From Marivita sp. (lineage in GTDB: Bacteria; Pseudomonadota; Alphaproteobacteria; Rhodobacterales; Rhodobacteraceae): 42,458 bases of DNA. Below are positions 19,136 to 26,762 of the stretch, piece after piece; the stretch's first letter is position 1, and every line of letters begins with the position of its first letter. Location of the stretch: assembly GCF_022763305.1 (NCBI RefSeq), contig NZ_JALEGT010000092.1:1-42458 (forward strand). Direction: 5' to 3'. The notes under the pieces were generated by a model, which saw only the letters and a program-made list of their open reading frames with translations, searched no databases and was not told the DNA's origin. The translations under genes and the position numbers were made by a program.

Positions 19136-19686
19136 TGCGCTTCAGCCTTCTTCCCCTTGTCGGAGTGATAGCGTCGGCTGCTCTGGCCAGCGACGTGTCG
19201 CACGGAGCCTTTGCGATTGAACGGTTGACGGTGCCACCCGTGACGCTGATCGATCAATACGCGCAGGAGCAGCCTTTTCATGGCCCTCTGACCGAGGGAC
19301 AGGTGCTGGTGATCAACTTCAACTACACCACCTGCGAGTCGATCTGCCCGATCGGCAATGACGTCATGGCCGACCTGGATGACATGCTGTCCAACGAGGC
19401 GCCCGTGCGACTGATGTCGATCACCATCGACCCCGGACGGGACACCCCAGCGCAGATGCGCAAGGCGGCAGACACTTTCGGTGCCAGTGAGCGCTGGGCC
19501 TGGCTGACCGGCAGCCCCGGCGAAGTCTCCCGGCTGCTGGCGGCGTTCGATGCGGATTACGCGAATATCGTCCTGCACGAACCCGTCTTTCTTGTCGGTG
19601 ACCTGGGCACGCAGCAATTCTACCGGTCACAGTCCATGCCCTCGCCCGAAGAACTGGCAGGCCTGGTGGGCACTCTGATCCGGTGA
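19132..19686 (+). CDS. SCO1/SenC/PrrC-family copper chaperone
   Basis: A 184-residue exported thioredoxin-fold protein of the SCO family. The signal peptide is about residues 1-20 (..AALAS). The copper site is complete: CESIC at 68-72 gives the C-x3-C pair, and H149 in NIVLHEP is the third ligand. FNYTTCESICP and SITIDPGRDTPAQM are diagnostic SCO segments. SCO proteins deliver copper to cytochrome oxidase CuA sites or act as periplasmic thiol reductants. Here no cytochrome oxidase is nearby and the gene overlaps both neighbours (ATGA at 19132, GTGA at 19683), so copper loading of the giant oxidase is the likely job. The Bacillus mnx operon also contains an SCO-like gene, which supports the parallel. 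Confidence 0.93.
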   Translation: MMRFSLLPLVGVIASAALASDVSHGAFAIERLTVPPVTLIDQYAQEQPFHGPLTEGQVLVINFNYTTCESICPIGNDVMADLDDMLSNEAPVRLMSITIDPGRDTPAQMRKAADTFGASERWAWLTGSPGEVSRLLAAFDADYANIVLHEPVFLVGDLGTQQFYRSQSMPSPEELAGLVGTLIR

Positions 19687-20909
19687 GTGCCCGCGCCGCG
19701 CTGCTGATGCTCGTTCTTGCTGCCCGGATGGCAGTCGCGGACGAGGGGCATGATCTGTTTACAGGGCAATCCGTTGCGGTGTCCGATCAGAGCGCGGAAC
19801 GAAAGCTCGCGCGCTTTCCGTGCCACAGGTGCCATGGGCGCGACGCTCTGGGAGGGGTCGAGGGCGATGTGCCGCCCATCGACTGGCGGTTTCTGTCGCG
19901 CGCCGCCGCCGGTCGGCCTGCCTATACGGTCGAGCTGTTCCATCGCGCCGTGACAGAGGGGCGGGACGCCGGTGGTCGAGAACTGAGCCGCTTGATGCCA
20001 CGCTACGCCTTGTCGGAAGGGGAAACCGCGCAATTGGCCAATTACCTTGGTCGGCTGTACGATCTGCAGCGGCAGGGTGTATCCCCTGACGAGGTGCGGA
20101 TCGGGGTCGCGGACCTGCCTTTCGGCGACGATCTGTCAGGCATCTATCGCACCACGTTGGCCAAGGCGCTTGAGGATCGGTTGGGCGGCGATCATGTCTA
20201 TGGTCGCCGGATCAATCTGGTGCCGGTCGATCCTGCGAACGGAGAGGCTGACAGCTTGGCCGTTCTCGGTCTCTCGGTCGCTGCCGCGGCGGTGTTCACC
20301 AATCGGGGCATACCGGTTCTGGCCCCGATCGGAGCCCTGACCGGTGATGAAGACAGCAGTATAATGCGGGGCATCGCGCCCAGCCGCGAGGCGCTTCATG
20401 CCGCCTTGGCGACACGCATTGCCGAAGCTGGCACAGGCCCGGTGGCCATACTCGCGTCCGACGACGCGGAGCGGCACGCGCTGGAACTCGCGCTGTCGCT
20501 GGCCGCGCCGGGCCGACCCATCGCATCGCATTCGAATGACGCAGAGGACATCATTGCCTTACCCGGAACGGACCTCAACGTCGCGCCTGACTGGACCGGA
20601 CGGGTTTGGATCACCTGGCAGTCTGTGGCGCAGCGCATGCCGTTGCCCCAAAAGGCAAAGGTCATGGTCGCAATCGAGACACCCCGGATCATCGACACCG
20701 CAATCGCGGCTCAGGTGCACCCGCTTGTCATTCATGCACAGCAGGTGGGGATCATGCTGGCCGAGGCGCTCAAGGCGGCGGGGCGCGATGTGACCCGCGC
20801 GAAGCTGTTGCAGGCGCTGGCCGATACCGTGCTGGACGATATCGGCCTTGATTACACACAGGTGCCCCTCACCGGGACCGACCACATTGCCCTGATCCAA
20901 CTGCGCTAG
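19683..20909 (+). CDS. c-type cytochrome fused to a periplasmic-binding-protein-like domain
   Basis: A 408-residue exported protein starting at GTG 19683, overlapping the SCO stop as GTGA. A short signal peptide ends near AVA-DE (residues 19-20). Residues about 22-120 form a class-I cytochrome c: haem motif CHRCH (C47, C50, H51) and axial Met105 in LMPRYALSEGE. From about residue 137 (VRIGVADLPFGDDLSGIYRT) to the C-terminus the protein resembles a type-1 periplasmic-binding-protein/receptor-ligand fold, ending with an AEALKAAGRDVTRAKLLQAL helix typical of branched-chain amino-acid-binding proteins. The fold is about 270 residues, shorter than the usual 350 or so. As last gene of the oxidase operon it could take electrons from, or present a ligand to, the giant copper oxidase. 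The domain order is unusual. Confidence 0.85.
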   Translation: MSARAALLMLVLAARMAVADEGHDLFTGQSVAVSDQSAERKLARFPCHRCHGRDALGGVEGDVPPIDWRFLSRAAAGRPAYTVELFHRAVTEGRDAGGRELSRLMPRYALSEGETAQLANYLGRLYDLQRQGVSPDEVRIGVADLPFGDDLSGIYRTTLAKALEDRLGGDHVYGRRINLVPVDPANGEADSLAVLGLSVAAAAVFTNRGIPVLAPIGALTGDEDSSIMRGIAPSREALHAALATRIAEAGTGPVAILASDDAERHALELALSLAAPGRPIASHSNDAEDIIALPGTDLNVAPDWTGRVWITWQSVAQRMPLPQKAKVMVAIETPRIIDTAIAAQVHPLVIHAQQVGIMLAEALKAAGRDVTRAKLLQALADTVLDDIGLDYTQVPLTGTDHIALIQLR

Positions 20910-21055
20910 ACCGGCTCGAAGGCGTCGCGACTTGTGCGGCTTGGAGCAGCATGAACGATGCCGCGGAACTGGGTCTGGTTCCTTGCGCCCGATCACGCTG
21001 CTCCGAAAAGATCGCCCACGCCTGCGCCCATGCCTGCGATCGTGTGGCCATGACC

Positions 21056-21886
21056 CTAACGGGCGTGAAAGACGTAGGAGCGCATCGAGATCGAACCGAG
21101 GTCAATAGCATCCGTCATGAAGGTCAGATCGTCCCCCGCATCAGAGGCCCCCGCGATGGTCAGCGCGGGCAGGTAGTGATCAACCGACGGGTGGGCGATG
21201 TCCAGCAACGAACCAAGGCCGTCACGGTTCGCTAGCGCTCCGAAATCGCGGGCGTCCAGCTTGTCGGCGAAGAGGCTGTCGAACTCCAGCGCGAAGTCAT
21301 GCGGGCGGGCACCTGCGCCCCATTGCACGGCGCGCAGGTTGTGCACCACGTTGCCCGATCCGAGGATCAGCACGCCGCGATTGCGCAGCTCCGACAGCGC
21401 CTTCCCGATCTCGAGCTGGTAGTCCAGATCCTTGGACATGTCGATCGAGACCTGGAACACCGGTACGTCGGCGTCGGGATAGAGGAACTTCAGCACCGTC
21501 CAGGCGCCGTGATCGAGACCCCATGTGTCGTCTTCTTCGGCGTGGTGGCTGGCCAGCAGGCTGACCACCTCGCGCGCCAGGCCCGGATTGCCGGGAGCCG
21601 GATATTTCTGGGCGAACAGCGCATCGGGGAAGCCGTAGAAATCGTGGATCGTCTTGGGCATGGCCGAGACATCCACCAGCGTGGTCCCCCGGGTCATCCA
21701 ATGGGCCGAGACAACGAGGATCGCCTTGGGGCTCGGCAGGGTCTGGCCCAGCGTGGTCCAGGCGCGGCTGTAGGCTGTGTCTTCGATGGCGTTCATCGGG
21801 CTGCCGTGGCCAAGAAAGACCAGTGGCATCCGGTCAGAGGGGGAAAGAGTGGCTTTCAGGTCTTCAAGCGTGCGGGTGGCGGACAT
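21056..21886 (-). CDS. DODA-type extradiol aromatic ring-opening dioxygenase (YgiD-like)
   Basis: A 276-residue member of the LigB-like DODA family, non-haem metal enzymes that cleave catechols such as DOPA. Diagnostic segments in order are PLVFLGHGSPMNA (metal-ligand H27), ILVVSAHWMTRG, YPAPGNPGLA, LDHGAWTVLKFLYPDADVPV, LILGSGNVVHNLR and HPSVDHYLPAL; these hold the conserved metal histidines. The start at 21886 begins MSATRTLEDLK; a longer in-frame start would add a basic stretch without homology. It is the distal gene of a minus-strand set with the MBL hydrolase and DoxX, and is probably controlled by the divergent LysR gene. The natural substrate is unknown. Confidence 0.92.
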   Translation of the reverse strand: MSATRTLEDLKATLSPSDRMPLVFLGHGSPMNAIEDTAYSRAWTTLGQTLPSPKAILVVSAHWMTRGTTLVDVSAMPKTIHDFYGFPDALFAQKYPAPGNPGLAREVVSLLASHHAEEDDTWGLDHGAWTVLKFLYPDADVPVFQVSIDMSKDLDYQLEIGKALSELRNRGVLILGSGNVVHNLRAVQWGAGARPHDFALEFDSLFADKLDARDFGALANRDGLGSLLDIAHPSVDHYLPALTIAGASDAGDDLTFMTDAIDLGSISMRSYVFHAR

Positions 21887-21961
21887 GGGTTTGGCCTTTC
21901 TTCGGCAGGATATCCAGCGGAGGAGAAGCACGCCGGGCGCAGAGCCCGACGTGCCACAAAG

Positions 21962-22993
21962 TCAGCGGTAGGAGAACATGTACATCCCGACCAATTCAGC
22001 GTTCTTGGGTGTGGAATACTCGAAACCATAATACTCACCATAGCGCGGACGCAGTCTGTCGGTGGCGTATTTGCCGATTTCCGAGATCCACCCGGAAAGA
22101 TACGCGGTGTGGCCGTTCAGGCTGGCCGGATCGGCAACGCCTGCACCCCAGGGCACATTGCCCAGAGCTTCGCCCACCGCGGCTTCGAGGTCACCCAGGA
22201 ATTGGCGATAGAACGCGATGTCGTCCCGCGAGCCTACATTGCCGTGTCCGCCCGAAAGATACTCCCAGTCCAGCGCGTCGATCTGGTCGATCAGATCGCG
22301 GTAGCCGAGGTAGCCTTCGGCCCCGGCAAAAGACCAGAACGGCGGTTGATCCGGGTTGATCACGTCCGGCACATGCACCACGCCGGTGCCTTCCAGAACA
22401 TAGGCGGCATGGTCATGGGCATGCGCGTCCGATCCAAACGCCGCGACGCGCACGGTGAGCCCTTCGAAGCTAAAGCTCTCGGCATCCTCGGCCAAGACCT
22501 CGGTTGGGCGCGGCAGGCCGGAGCCCAGACGATCCATCAGCTCGACAGTAGCGTGTGTGGCGATCACCCGCACGCCCGGATTGGCCGCGATCAGGTCTGC
22601 CGCGCCGGCGATGTGGTCGGCGTGATTGTGACTGTAGAGGATCGCGGTGATCGGCAGGTCGGTCACCTCGTCGATGGCCGCCTCGAGTGCCGCACTGCGG
22701 CCTTCGAGCGCGTCGAACACCAGCACACCCTCGTCACCGACATAGAACAGGGTGCCGTAGAATTGTCTCTGGAAGAAATACACGCGGTCGGTCAGTTTCT
22801 GCAGGATGTAGTCCTGCGTGAGGTTCTTGGTGAAGAGGGTCTCGATCTTCTCGCCCGGGGCCAGCGCCTGGGTGGCGGATTCGGCGACATAGGTGGCGTT
22901 GACGGTCGAGGGGGCCTCGGCGATGGCCTGCGCGGTGGCTGGGCCGGAGAGGGCGATACCAAGCGCGATGGCGGAGGTCAGGGTCTTGAGCAT
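21962..22993 (-). CDS. Exported MBL-fold metallohydrolase
   Basis: A 343-residue metallo-beta-lactamase-fold hydrolase with a signal peptide (MLKTLTSAIALGIALSGPAT, cleavage near AQA). The zinc motif is complete: SHNHADH with H122, H124, D126 and H127. GVRVIATHATVELM, HVPDVINPDQPPFW and YLSGGHGNVGSRDD follow as the later metal-ligand regions. Start 22993 is chosen for the signal peptide; upstream in-frame sequence lacks homology. The protein resembles alkyl-sulfatase/quinoprotein-relay-type MBL proteins, but the substrate is not evident. It lies 55 bases downstream of DoxX and 75 bases upstream of the dioxygenase on the same strand, so probably the same transcript. Confidence 0.88.
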   Translation of the reverse strand: MLKTLTSAIALGIALSGPATAQAIAEAPSTVNATYVAESATQALAPGEKIETLFTKNLTQDYILQKLTDRVYFFQRQFYGTLFYVGDEGVLVFDALEGRSAALEAAIDEVTDLPITAILYSHNHADHIAGAADLIAANPGVRVIATHATVELMDRLGSGLPRPTEVLAEDAESFSFEGLTVRVAAFGSDAHAHDHAAYVLEGTGVVHVPDVINPDQPPFWSFAGAEGYLGYRDLIDQIDALDWEYLSGGHGNVGSRDDIAFYRQFLGDLEAAVGEALGNVPWGAGVADPASLNGHTAYLSGWISEIGKYATDRLRPRYGEYYGFEYSTPKNAELVGMYMFSYR

Positions 22994-23048
22994 TGGGATG
23001 GTCCTTGTCTGGACGTAACGGGATGTACGTTTTTGCTGAGGGGCAGGT

Positions 23049-23480
23049 TCAGGCGAACTGGCCAAGGGCGCGGTTGAGGACGGGGATACGCAGGGCAAAG
23101 GCTCCGGCGCCCAGAAGCGCGATGGCGATCTGCGCCACGGCCCAGAACAGAGGGAACTCCCAGCCGCCGCCCTCACTCGAGAAGAGCCAGCCGTTTGCGG
23201 TGTGCACCCAGGTCGCGCCCAGCAGGACGGGGATCAGCGCCAGCGAGACCAGCCGCACGGCAACGCCCGCAATCAGCGCCAGCCCGCCGCCGATCTCGGC
23301 CGCGATGGTCAGATAGGCAAGAAAGCCCGGCAGGCCGAGGCTTTCGAAGAAGCCCACCGTGCCGGCAACGGTGAAGACATTCACCTTGAGCAGCCCGTGG
23401 GCGAGGAAGAGCGCGCCGGAAGAGATGCGCAGCAGCGCGGCGGCGTAATCGGCAGAGGAAGTAGTGGCAGTCCGTGTCAT
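23049..23480 (-). CDS. DoxX family membrane protein
   Basis: A 143-residue inner-membrane protein with four predicted helices: residues about 10-32 (ALLRISSGALFLAHGLLKV), 50-72 (LPGFLAYLTIAAEIGGGLAL), 75-95 and 112-133. The LRI..G..F..HG.LK opening and the AEIGGGLALI segment are typical of DoxX/YphA-like proteins. These are often found with oxidoreductases under oxidative or thiol-stress regulators. It is the promoter-proximal gene of the minus-strand set, 147 bases from the divergent LysR gene. A general role in redox or detoxification is known for the family; the specific role here is unknown. Confidence 0.9.
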   Translation of the reverse strand: MTRTATTSSADYAAALLRISSGALFLAHGLLKVNVFTVAGTVGFFESLGLPGFLAYLTIAAEIGGGLALIAGVAVRLVSLALIPVLLGATWVHTANGWLFSSEGGGWEFPLFWAVAQIAIALLGAGAFALRIPVLNRALGQFA

Positions 23481-23627
23481 GTCATCGGTCCTTGGTTTGG
23501 AGAGGCGCGCCGATCCTTCGGTCTTGGCGCGGCCGTGTTGTGTGTGACCGCAATCTAGGACTTGCTAATAATCAACAAAATAGTAGATATGACGTAAGAC
23601 TTACCACAATTCATTCCGAATAATGCC
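23481..23627. promoter_or_regulatory. Divergent promoter region between doxX-like and lysR genes
   Basis: A 147-base region between divergent starts, clearly AT-rich from about 23558 to 23610 against a GC-rich background. It contains a perfect inverted repeat with 5-base arms, GTAAG-A-CTTAC, at 23594-23604, and several T-N11-A spacings of the LysR type. It probably carries both promoters and the site of the LysR regulator that starts at 23628. Confidence 0.55.
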
Positions 23628-24524
23628 ATGGACATCACTGACGAACTGAAGGCTTTTGTCGCCACCGCCCAGACCGGGTCCTTCACTGCTGCCGCGCAAC
23701 AGCTTGGCGTGTCCAATCGGCTCACCTCGAAATACGTTGCCGAGCTTGAGGCGCGGTTGGGGGTGCGTCTGCTGCAGCGCACAACGCGACGCGTGGGCCT
23801 CACACCGGCAGGAGAAGAGCTGCTGTCAAGGGTGCCTGCCGTGCTCGATGAACTCGACGGTCTTCTGGAAGACATTGCCGAGGGGTCAAAGGGCTTGTCC
23901 GGGATGATCCGCATCTCCGCCCCCGTGACCTTTGGCGAAACCTATGTCAGCGGCCTTGTCGCGCGGTTCGGCGCGCTGCACCCGGGCCTGAGTTTCGACC
24001 TGCGTCTGACCGATGGGTTTTCGGACCTCGCACGCGAAGGTGTCGACATGGCATTCCGGATCGGCACGTCGGAGATGCTTTCGCTGAAAGCGCGCAAGCT
24101 GGGTGAAGTCCGGTCGATTGCCGTGGCCAGTCCTGGCTATCTTGCTGAATACGGCACGCCCTCGGACCCTGATGCACTGGAAAGCTTCGACTGCATCATC
24201 GATACCAACCGGAAAGCGCCCCGCCGCTGGGTGTTCGAGATCGGTGCGGAGGAAAAAACCGTCACGGTTCAGGGGCGCTATCAGGTCAATTCCGCACAGG
24301 CCGCCACGGATCTGGCCTGCGCAGGGCTGGGGATCGCCCTTGTGCCCCGCTTTGCGCTTGGACAGGCCCTGGAGACGGGTCAGCTTGTCCGGCTGTTCGG
24401 CGATGTCGGATCGCCCCCAAGTGCGATCAACGCCGTCTATCTCGAAGGCCGGACCCTGCCGCGCAAGCTGCGGGCGTTGATCGACTTCGCGGTAAAGGAC
24501 ATCCGAACTGCCGGAGTGTTGTGA
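23628..24524 (+). CDS. LysR family transcriptional regulator
   Basis: A 298-residue LysR-type regulator. Residues 1-60 form the winged helix-turn-helix (DELKAFVATAQTGSFTAAAQ, then LGVSNRLTSKYVAELEARLG and LLQRTTRRVGLTPAGEELL). The effector domain runs from about residue 90 (GMIRISAPVTFGETYVSGLV) to the end and belongs to the subgroup with LREGVDMAFRIG-like and ALVPRFALGQALETGQL-like segments (AaeR/DmlR-type). It is divergent from the DoxX-MBL-dioxygenase set and probably controls it, as well as itself, from the intervening region. The effector is unknown. Confidence 0.93.
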   Translation: MDITDELKAFVATAQTGSFTAAAQQLGVSNRLTSKYVAELEARLGVRLLQRTTRRVGLTPAGEELLSRVPAVLDELDGLLEDIAEGSKGLSGMIRISAPVTFGETYVSGLVARFGALHPGLSFDLRLTDGFSDLAREGVDMAFRIGTSEMLSLKARKLGEVRSIAVASPGYLAEYGTPSDPDALESFDCIIDTNRKAPRRWVFEIGAEEKTVTVQGRYQVNSAQAATDLACAGLGIALVPRFALGQALETGQLVRLFGDVGSPPSAINAVYLEGRTLPRKLRALIDFAVKDIRTAGVL

Positions 24525-24865
24525 TGCCGGGCGTGGTTGCACCACAAGGCATTGCTCATGAGGCTGTCGTCGGTGACGGTGGATGGGCAACTTGTCCAGC
24601 GATGCCCAACTAAGACCCAAGGCCAGAATCTCTTGCCCAATCGCTGCAGAGAGCTCCGGCAAAAGCCTCGTGAGGGCCAGTGGTCGATATGGGGCAAGTC
24701 CGAGCGACATGGGGCAAGCATGAGCACTGTTTTTTCAGTCGAGCGTGGATGAACACGTTCTGAAACCGAGGCGATAGAGTTATCGGCACCTTACGGAGTT
24801 CAATAAAACAATTTGAGCAAAAATACATTGGACGGCTACAGTCTTCGGGACTGCATCAGTTTCGA
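24525..24865. promoter_or_regulatory. Intergenic region upstream of the XRE regulator with direct repeats and a hairpin
   Basis: About 340 bases without a convincing gene on either strand. Two 14-base direct repeats, CGATATGGGGCAAG (24685-24698) and CGACATGGGGCAAG (24705-24718), differ at one base and are spaced 20 bases apart, two helical turns. The following 100 bases are AT-rich. A hairpin CAGTC-TTCGG-GACTG (24839-24853) ends 12 bases before the XRE start, where no clear Shine-Dalgarno sequence is seen. The repeats could be an autoregulatory operator and the hairpin a translational control element; both are guesses from layout. Confidence 0.35.
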
Positions 24866-25552
24866 ATGGGAAGACGCGTTATCGAAGGCCACAAGATCAG
24901 ATCGATCCGCAGGCGTTTGGGGCTGACCCAAAAGGCACTGGCTGAAGTGATGAAAGTCGATCAAGGCACCATCAGCCGTTGGGAACGCGGGGTCGAGACG
25001 CCTCGCCCGGCGCGGCAGGTCTTACTGGAAGAGCTTCTGATTGCGCAAGATGAGCACGTGGCATTGGCACGGGCCAAAGCCTTTGTTCGGCAAGACCTCC
25101 TTCCGTCCACCCTTCTGGACGCAAGACTGCGGCTGATCGAGATGTCGGCCTCTGCCCGGCGTCACTTTATCGACCGTGGTTACAACCCGGAGTCCTTGCT
25201 TGGTAAGTCCCTTGATCAATTTGTTCTAAGGGAAAATCTGACCCATCTGGAAACAGCATTGCAGGCGTCCGGACTATTGCGCGGAGAGACCATCTTTTTC
25301 CGATTTGTTCGAAACCATAAAGGCAAGGGACACTCGACAGTCTACGAGGCGGTGTTTCAGGCCGGGGAGGTGGTCGCGATCTTGAATTATGTCACCGCCT
25401 ATTTCGATCTTCCAAAGACGGATGGCGATGTCATCGAGTTGATCGAGGCTGTTCCCCGTGATGATCCCGGCTCGGTCAACGTCCTCTTCCGCGGTCCCAA
25501 CGCAGACGACGCAATCCTGGCCGTTCATGGCCCGAGGCAACACGCAGGATAA
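24866..25552 (+). CDS. XRE-family regulator with PAS-like C-terminal region
   Basis: A 228-residue transcription factor. Residues about 8-62 form a Cro/C1 helix-turn-helix (IRSIRRRLGLTQKALAEVMK, VDQGTISRWERGVETPRPAR). From about residue 85 the sequence resembles a PAS-type sensory domain (RLRLIEMSASARRHFIDRGY, PESLLGKSLDQFVLRENL, FRFVRNHKGKGHSTVYEAVF). XRE-PAS fusions of this kind usually sense a small molecule or redox state. The gene precedes two exported SH3-domain proteins and two lipoproteins on the same strand, but about 170 bases separate it from them, so co-regulation is possible rather than shown. Confidence 0.82.
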   Translation: MGRRVIEGHKIRSIRRRLGLTQKALAEVMKVDQGTISRWERGVETPRPARQVLLEELLIAQDEHVALARAKAFVRQDLLPSTLLDARLRLIEMSASARRHFIDRGYNPESLLGKSLDQFVLRENLTHLETALQASGLLRGETIFFRFVRNHKGKGHSTVYEAVFQAGEVVAILNYVTAYFDLPKTDGDVIELIEAVPRDDPGSVNVLFRGPNADDAILAVHGPRQHAG

Positions 25553-25719
25553 GGCGCGCGATCATCAGTCTGAAGCAATCCCTGTCAAACGCATATTTCC
25601 GCCCTTTGTTTTCTTGCAGGGGTTGTGAATAGTCGTGATGTGGTTGTGCCAGCGACATGCCCTCATGCCGCTTTTTCCGAGTGACGCAAACTTGGCTGAC
25701 GCAAACTGGTTTTCGCACG

Positions 25720-26724
25720 ATGTCACTCTCAACGCTGCTCTGCCCCATGGGGCAATGGTTGACGGAACACAGACCGAGAGGCCTTGCTGTTTTTGGTCTT
25801 GCGACACTGCTCTCGACGGTTGCGCATTCGAGCGAATGGCAGGTCACGCGCGTCAATGGAGCGCCGTCCCTCAACGGCCCGACGCTCTCATTTCAAACGG
25901 ATGGACGCTTTAACGGGTCCACGGGCTGCAACCGTTTCAGTGGGGAGGCGCAATTTCAGGACGGCGCATTGCTTGTCAGCAGGCCGGTTGCGTCCACGCG
26001 CATGGCCTGTCCGGGCGACGGATTGAGTCAGCAGGAAGACTCGATGATCGCCTTGTTCGAAGGGTGGATCGAAGCCACCTACGATCCACTGCGTGACATC
26101 CTGCGCCTGAGCAAGGGCGACGCGGTCCTCGATCTTGTCGCACTTGCAGACACCCCCTTGAGCCCCTTGCCCCAGCCCCATGCCGGTCTCGACCGCCCAA
26201 GGGGAGAACCGCCTTACGTGAACCCGTTTGGCCTGTCCGAAGACATGCCAGTGCGCGCCGCACCTGACGCATCCTCTGACGTTCTGGGGGTGGCATTCAT
26301 GGGGCAGGTTCTGCGAAACGAAGGCTGCGACGGTGCATGGTGCCGGGTCGCAACACTTGACGGCACATTAAGCGGCTGGGCAGAGCGCGCCGGTCTTGAA
26401 ACCTCGGGGTCAGCACTCAGGGCGGGGCAGGGTGTGTTCGATGCGACAGGGCAAGTTCCCTGTGCGCAAGGCGTCGGTGCGCCGATGACTCGCTGCGCCA
26501 TGGGGGTTGCCCGTGACGCAGGAGGCTCTGCCACGGTCGTCGTGACGAGGCCTGATGGCATCACCCGCATCCTGTTCTTCACGGAAGGCGCGTTTGTCAG
26601 CGCAGACACAAGTCAGGCGGGGGGTGGCTTTGACAGCAGCGCAACACGTGACGGCGATCTGACCAAGATCACTGTTGATGACGAACGATACGAGATTCCC
26701 GATGCCGTCCTCTTAGGCGGTTAA
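25720..26724 (+). CDS. Exported META-domain and SH3-domain protein
   Basis: About 334 residues if ATG 25720 is used; ATG 25747 and an upstream ATG 25657 are alternatives, and no start has a strong Shine-Dalgarno sequence. A signal peptide (RGLAVFGLATLLSTVAHS) follows. The next 100 residues match the META/HslJ domain: SEWQVTRVNGAP, then LSFQTDGRFNGSTGCNRFSG and a late MACPGDGLSQQEDSMIALFE. A bacterial SH3-like unit follows (MPVRAAPDASSDVLGVAFMG ... GAWCRVATLDGTLSGWAERA). The last 100 residues, with three cysteines, are not recognised. META proteins are envelope stress-related and SH3 units bind peptidoglycan or proteins, so an envelope function is likely. Followed by another SH3 protein. Confidence 0.75.
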   Translation: MSLSTLLCPMGQWLTEHRPRGLAVFGLATLLSTVAHSSEWQVTRVNGAPSLNGPTLSFQTDGRFNGSTGCNRFSGEAQFQDGALLVSRPVASTRMACPGDGLSQQEDSMIALFEGWIEATYDPLRDILRLSKGDAVLDLVALADTPLSPLPQPHAGLDRPRGEPPYVNPFGLSEDMPVRAAPDASSDVLGVAFMGQVLRNEGCDGAWCRVATLDGTLSGWAERAGLETSGSALRAGQGVFDATGQVPCAQGVGAPMTRCAMGVARDAGGSATVVVTRPDGITRILFFTEGAFVSADTSQAGGGFDSSATRDGDLTKITVDDERYEIPDAVLLGG

Positions 26725-26762
26725 CCACAACAGCGCTTCATTTGCACAAGGACATGAGCAAG

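Noticed and set aside
20910-21055. Convergent spacer examined for a terminator or small gene
   Set aside because: No stable stem with T-tract and no plausible small frame was found.
21299-23077. A 592-codon plus-strand frame opposite the dioxygenase and MBL genes
   Set aside because: It spans two well-supported minus-strand genes and their spacer and has no homology-like segments.
24525-24727. Minus-strand frames here considered as transposase remnant
   Set aside because: No recognisable transposase motif, terminal repeats or target duplication.
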